Shown here piece after piece: positions 5,042-6,365 of a stretch of DNA of 6,365 nt (positions are counted from its first letter, which is position 1; each line of letters begins with the position of its first letter). Both the position numbers and the translations under genes were made by a program. Below the pieces are notes generated by a model. That model saw only the letters and a program-made list of their open reading frames with translations, searched no databases and had not been told where the DNA came from. Source of the stretch: Frankiaceae bacterium (GTDB lineage Bacteria; Actinomycetota; Actinomycetes; JAFAQI01); contig JAVEEE010000095.1 of assembly GCA_030840615.1 (NCBI GenBank), positions 1 to 6,365 on the forward strand, in the 5' to 3' direction.

Positions 5042-6365
5042 ATGCCCGCAGCACAGTCTGACCTGATCGTTCGCGACTCGATCTACATCGACGGGGCCTG
5101 GGTCCCCTCCGACGGCGGCGAGACCATCGACGTCGAGAACCCCGCAACCGAAGAAGTCATCGGGCGAATCCCGGCCGGCACCGCCGCCGATGTGGACCGT
5201 GCGGTGGCGGCGGCGCGCGCTGCGCAGGACGACTGGGCAGCGACCTCGCCGGAGGAGCGAGGCAAGCTCATCTCCCGGTTGCAGGAAGCGGTGACCGCCC
5301 GGCACGGCGAGATCGCCAAGACGATCGCGCAGGAGATGGGTGCGCCGATCAAGATGGCCGAGATGATCCAGGCGGGTCTGCCGATCGCCGATATCGCAAC
5401 GGCCGCGCAGCTCGCCACATCGTTCGAGTGGGAGCGCCAGCTCGGCAACTCCACCGTCGTCATGGAGCCGCTCGGCGTTGTCGGCTGCATCACGCCCTGG
5501 AACTACCCGCTTCATCAGGTGACCGCCAAGGTCGCCTATGCGCTCGCGGCCGGCTGCACGGTGATCCTCAAGCCGAGTGAGGTCGCACCGCTCTGCGCCT
5601 ACCTGTTCTTCGACGCGATCCATGAGGTCGGTTTCCCGGCCGGTGTCGTCAACCTGGTGCCCGGTTACGGCCAGACCGTCGGCGAAGCCATCGCGGGTCA
5701 CCCCGATATCGACATGGTGTCGTTCACCGGCTCGACGCGGGCCGGCAAGCGAGTCGCGGAGCTCGGCTCGCAGACGGTCAAGAAGGTGTCACTCGAGCTC
5801 GGTGGCAAGTCGGCCAACGTCATCCTTCCCGACGCCGACCTCACCAAGGCCGTGAAGGTCGGAGTGGGCAACTGCTACCTCAACTCCGGCCAGACCTGCA
5901 CCGCCTGGACGCGCATGCTCGTGCACTCGTCGCAGTACGACGAGGCGGTCGAGCTCGCCGCCAAGACGGCTGAGGGTTACAGCATCGGAGACCCGTTCGA
6001 CGAGAGCACCCGGCTCGGGCCGCTCGTCTCCAAGGCGCAGCGCGATCGGGTCGCGTCCTACATCGAGAAGGGCAAGGCGGAAGGCGCGCGCGTCGTCGCC
6101 GGCGGCACTCCGCCTACGGATAAAGATGGGCAGCCGCTGCCCAAGGGCTACTTCGTCGCGCCGACGGTATTCGCCGATGTCACGACCGACATGACGATCG
6201 CGCAGGAGGAGATCTTCGGGCCGGTGCTGTCGATCCTCTCCTACGACGACGAGGACGAGGCGTTGCGCATCGCCAACGACTCGATCTACGGGTTGGCCGG
6301 CGGCGTGTGGTCCGCCGACCCGGAGCGCGCCAAGGCGTTTGCCCGCAAGATGAAGACCGGACAGG
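5042..6365 (+). CDS. NAD-type aldehyde dehydrogenase, 5' part only
   Basis: The frame is open to the right edge of the window: 441 complete codons, about 90% of a typical 475-500 residue enzyme. It oxidises an aldehyde to the carboxylic acid with a nicotinamide cofactor in the cytoplasm. Visible residues: Asn154 in TPWNYP (oxyanion), Lys177 and Glu180 in LKPSE (cofactor ribose binding; Glu here favours NAD over NADP), FTGST at 228-232, the general base Glu252 in LELGGKSAN, the nucleophile Cys286 in NSGQTCTAWTR (bases 5897-5899), and Glu390 in EEIFGPV. All essential positions are present, so the enzyme should be active. The substrate cannot be read from sequence; the family includes broad-range and betaine- or amino-aldehyde enzymes. 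It is preceded by a strong ribosome binding site and a dyad, which suggests its own control. The missing end is due only to the window border. Confidence 0.95.
   Translation, partial: MPAAQSDLIVRDSIYIDGAWVPSDGGETIDVENPATEEVIGRIPAGTAADVDRAVAAARAAQDDWAATSPEERGKLISRLQEAVTARHGEIAKTIAQEMGAPIKMAEMIQAGLPIADIATAAQLATSFEWERQLGNSTVVMEPLGVVGCITPWNYPLHQVTAKVAYALAAGCTVILKPSEVAPLCAYLFFDAIHEVGFPAGVVNLVPGYGQTVGEAIAGHPDIDMVSFTGSTRAGKRVAELGSQTVKKVSLELGGKSANVILPDADLTKAVKVGVGNCYLNSGQTCTAWTRMLVHSSQYDEAVELAAKTAEGYSIGDPFDESTRLGPLVSKAQRDRVASYIEKGKAEGARVVAGGTPPTDKDGQPLPKGYFVAPTVFADVTTDMTIAQEEIFGPVLSILSYDDEDEALRIANDSIYGLAGGVWSADPERAKAFARKMKTGQ

Noticed and set aside
4907..5701. 264-codon open frame on the minus strand opposite the aldehyde dehydrogenase
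   Set aside because: It is Arg/Asp/Gly-rich with no motif, and the opposite strand carries an unmistakable aldehyde dehydrogenase with all catalytic residues.
1..6365. Mobile elements, CRISPR repeats, tRNA or rRNA genes, defence or toxin-antitoxin systems
   Set aside because: Nothing of the kind is visible. There are no long repeats, no transposase or nuclease motifs apart from the peptidase zinc site, and almost all of the window is explained by ordinary chromosomal genes.

Overview
The window is about 6.4 kb of high-GC, gene-dense DNA, best read as chromosomal core DNA of an actinobacterium. The evidence is very high G/C at third codon positions, frequent GTG starts, short or negative intergenic distances, and several actinobacterial families: a CtaJ-like cytochrome oxidase subunit, a DUF5130 protein, a Streptomyces lividans-type aminopeptidase N and an Rv2466c-type DsbA-fold protein. 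I cannot fix the genus.

Layout, left to right. (1) 1-854 (+): the C-terminal part of a GH77 4-alpha-glucanotransferase (malQ), cut by the window edge but keeping all three catalytic acids. (2) 864-1199 (+): a small signal-peptide plus single-helix membrane protein resembling CtaJ of the actinobacterial aa3 oxidase. (3) 1186-1590 (+): a soluble DUF5130/TPM-like protein whose start lies inside the end of ctaJ. (4) 1580-4105 (-): a complete M1 aminopeptidase (pepN), convergent with the DUF5130 gene and overlapping its 3' end by 11 bp. (5) 4106-4142: a 37-bp divergent spacer holding whatever initiates pepN leftward and the next gene rightward. (6) 4143-4742 (+): a DsbA-fold protein of the mycothiol-dependent Rv2466c family with a CPWA rather than CPWC active site. 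(7) 4828-5013 (+): a 61-codon hypothetical protein. (8) 5042-6365 (+): an NAD-type aldehyde dehydrogenase cut by the right edge, preceded by a strong ribosome binding site and a 19-bp imperfect dyad.

How the genes relate. As I recall the Mycobacterium tuberculosis map, the core block DUF5130 / pepN / DsbA-like matches Rv2468c-Rv2467-Rv2466c in order and relative orientation, so this is an old conserved neighbourhood. ctaJ and the DUF5130 gene are almost certainly translated from one message, which ties the DUF5130 protein loosely to respiration or the cell envelope. malQ (glycogen and maltodextrin metabolism), pepN (peptide turnover), the thiol-redox protein and the aldehyde dehydrogenase form no obvious single pathway.

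I found no mobile element, CRISPR array, tRNA, rRNA, phage gene or defence system, and nothing that amounts to a new multi-gene system. The points most worth a second look are the ctaJ/DUF5130 overlap, the lost resolving cysteine in the DsbA-like protein, the dyad in front of the aldehyde dehydrogenase, and the 61-residue protein.
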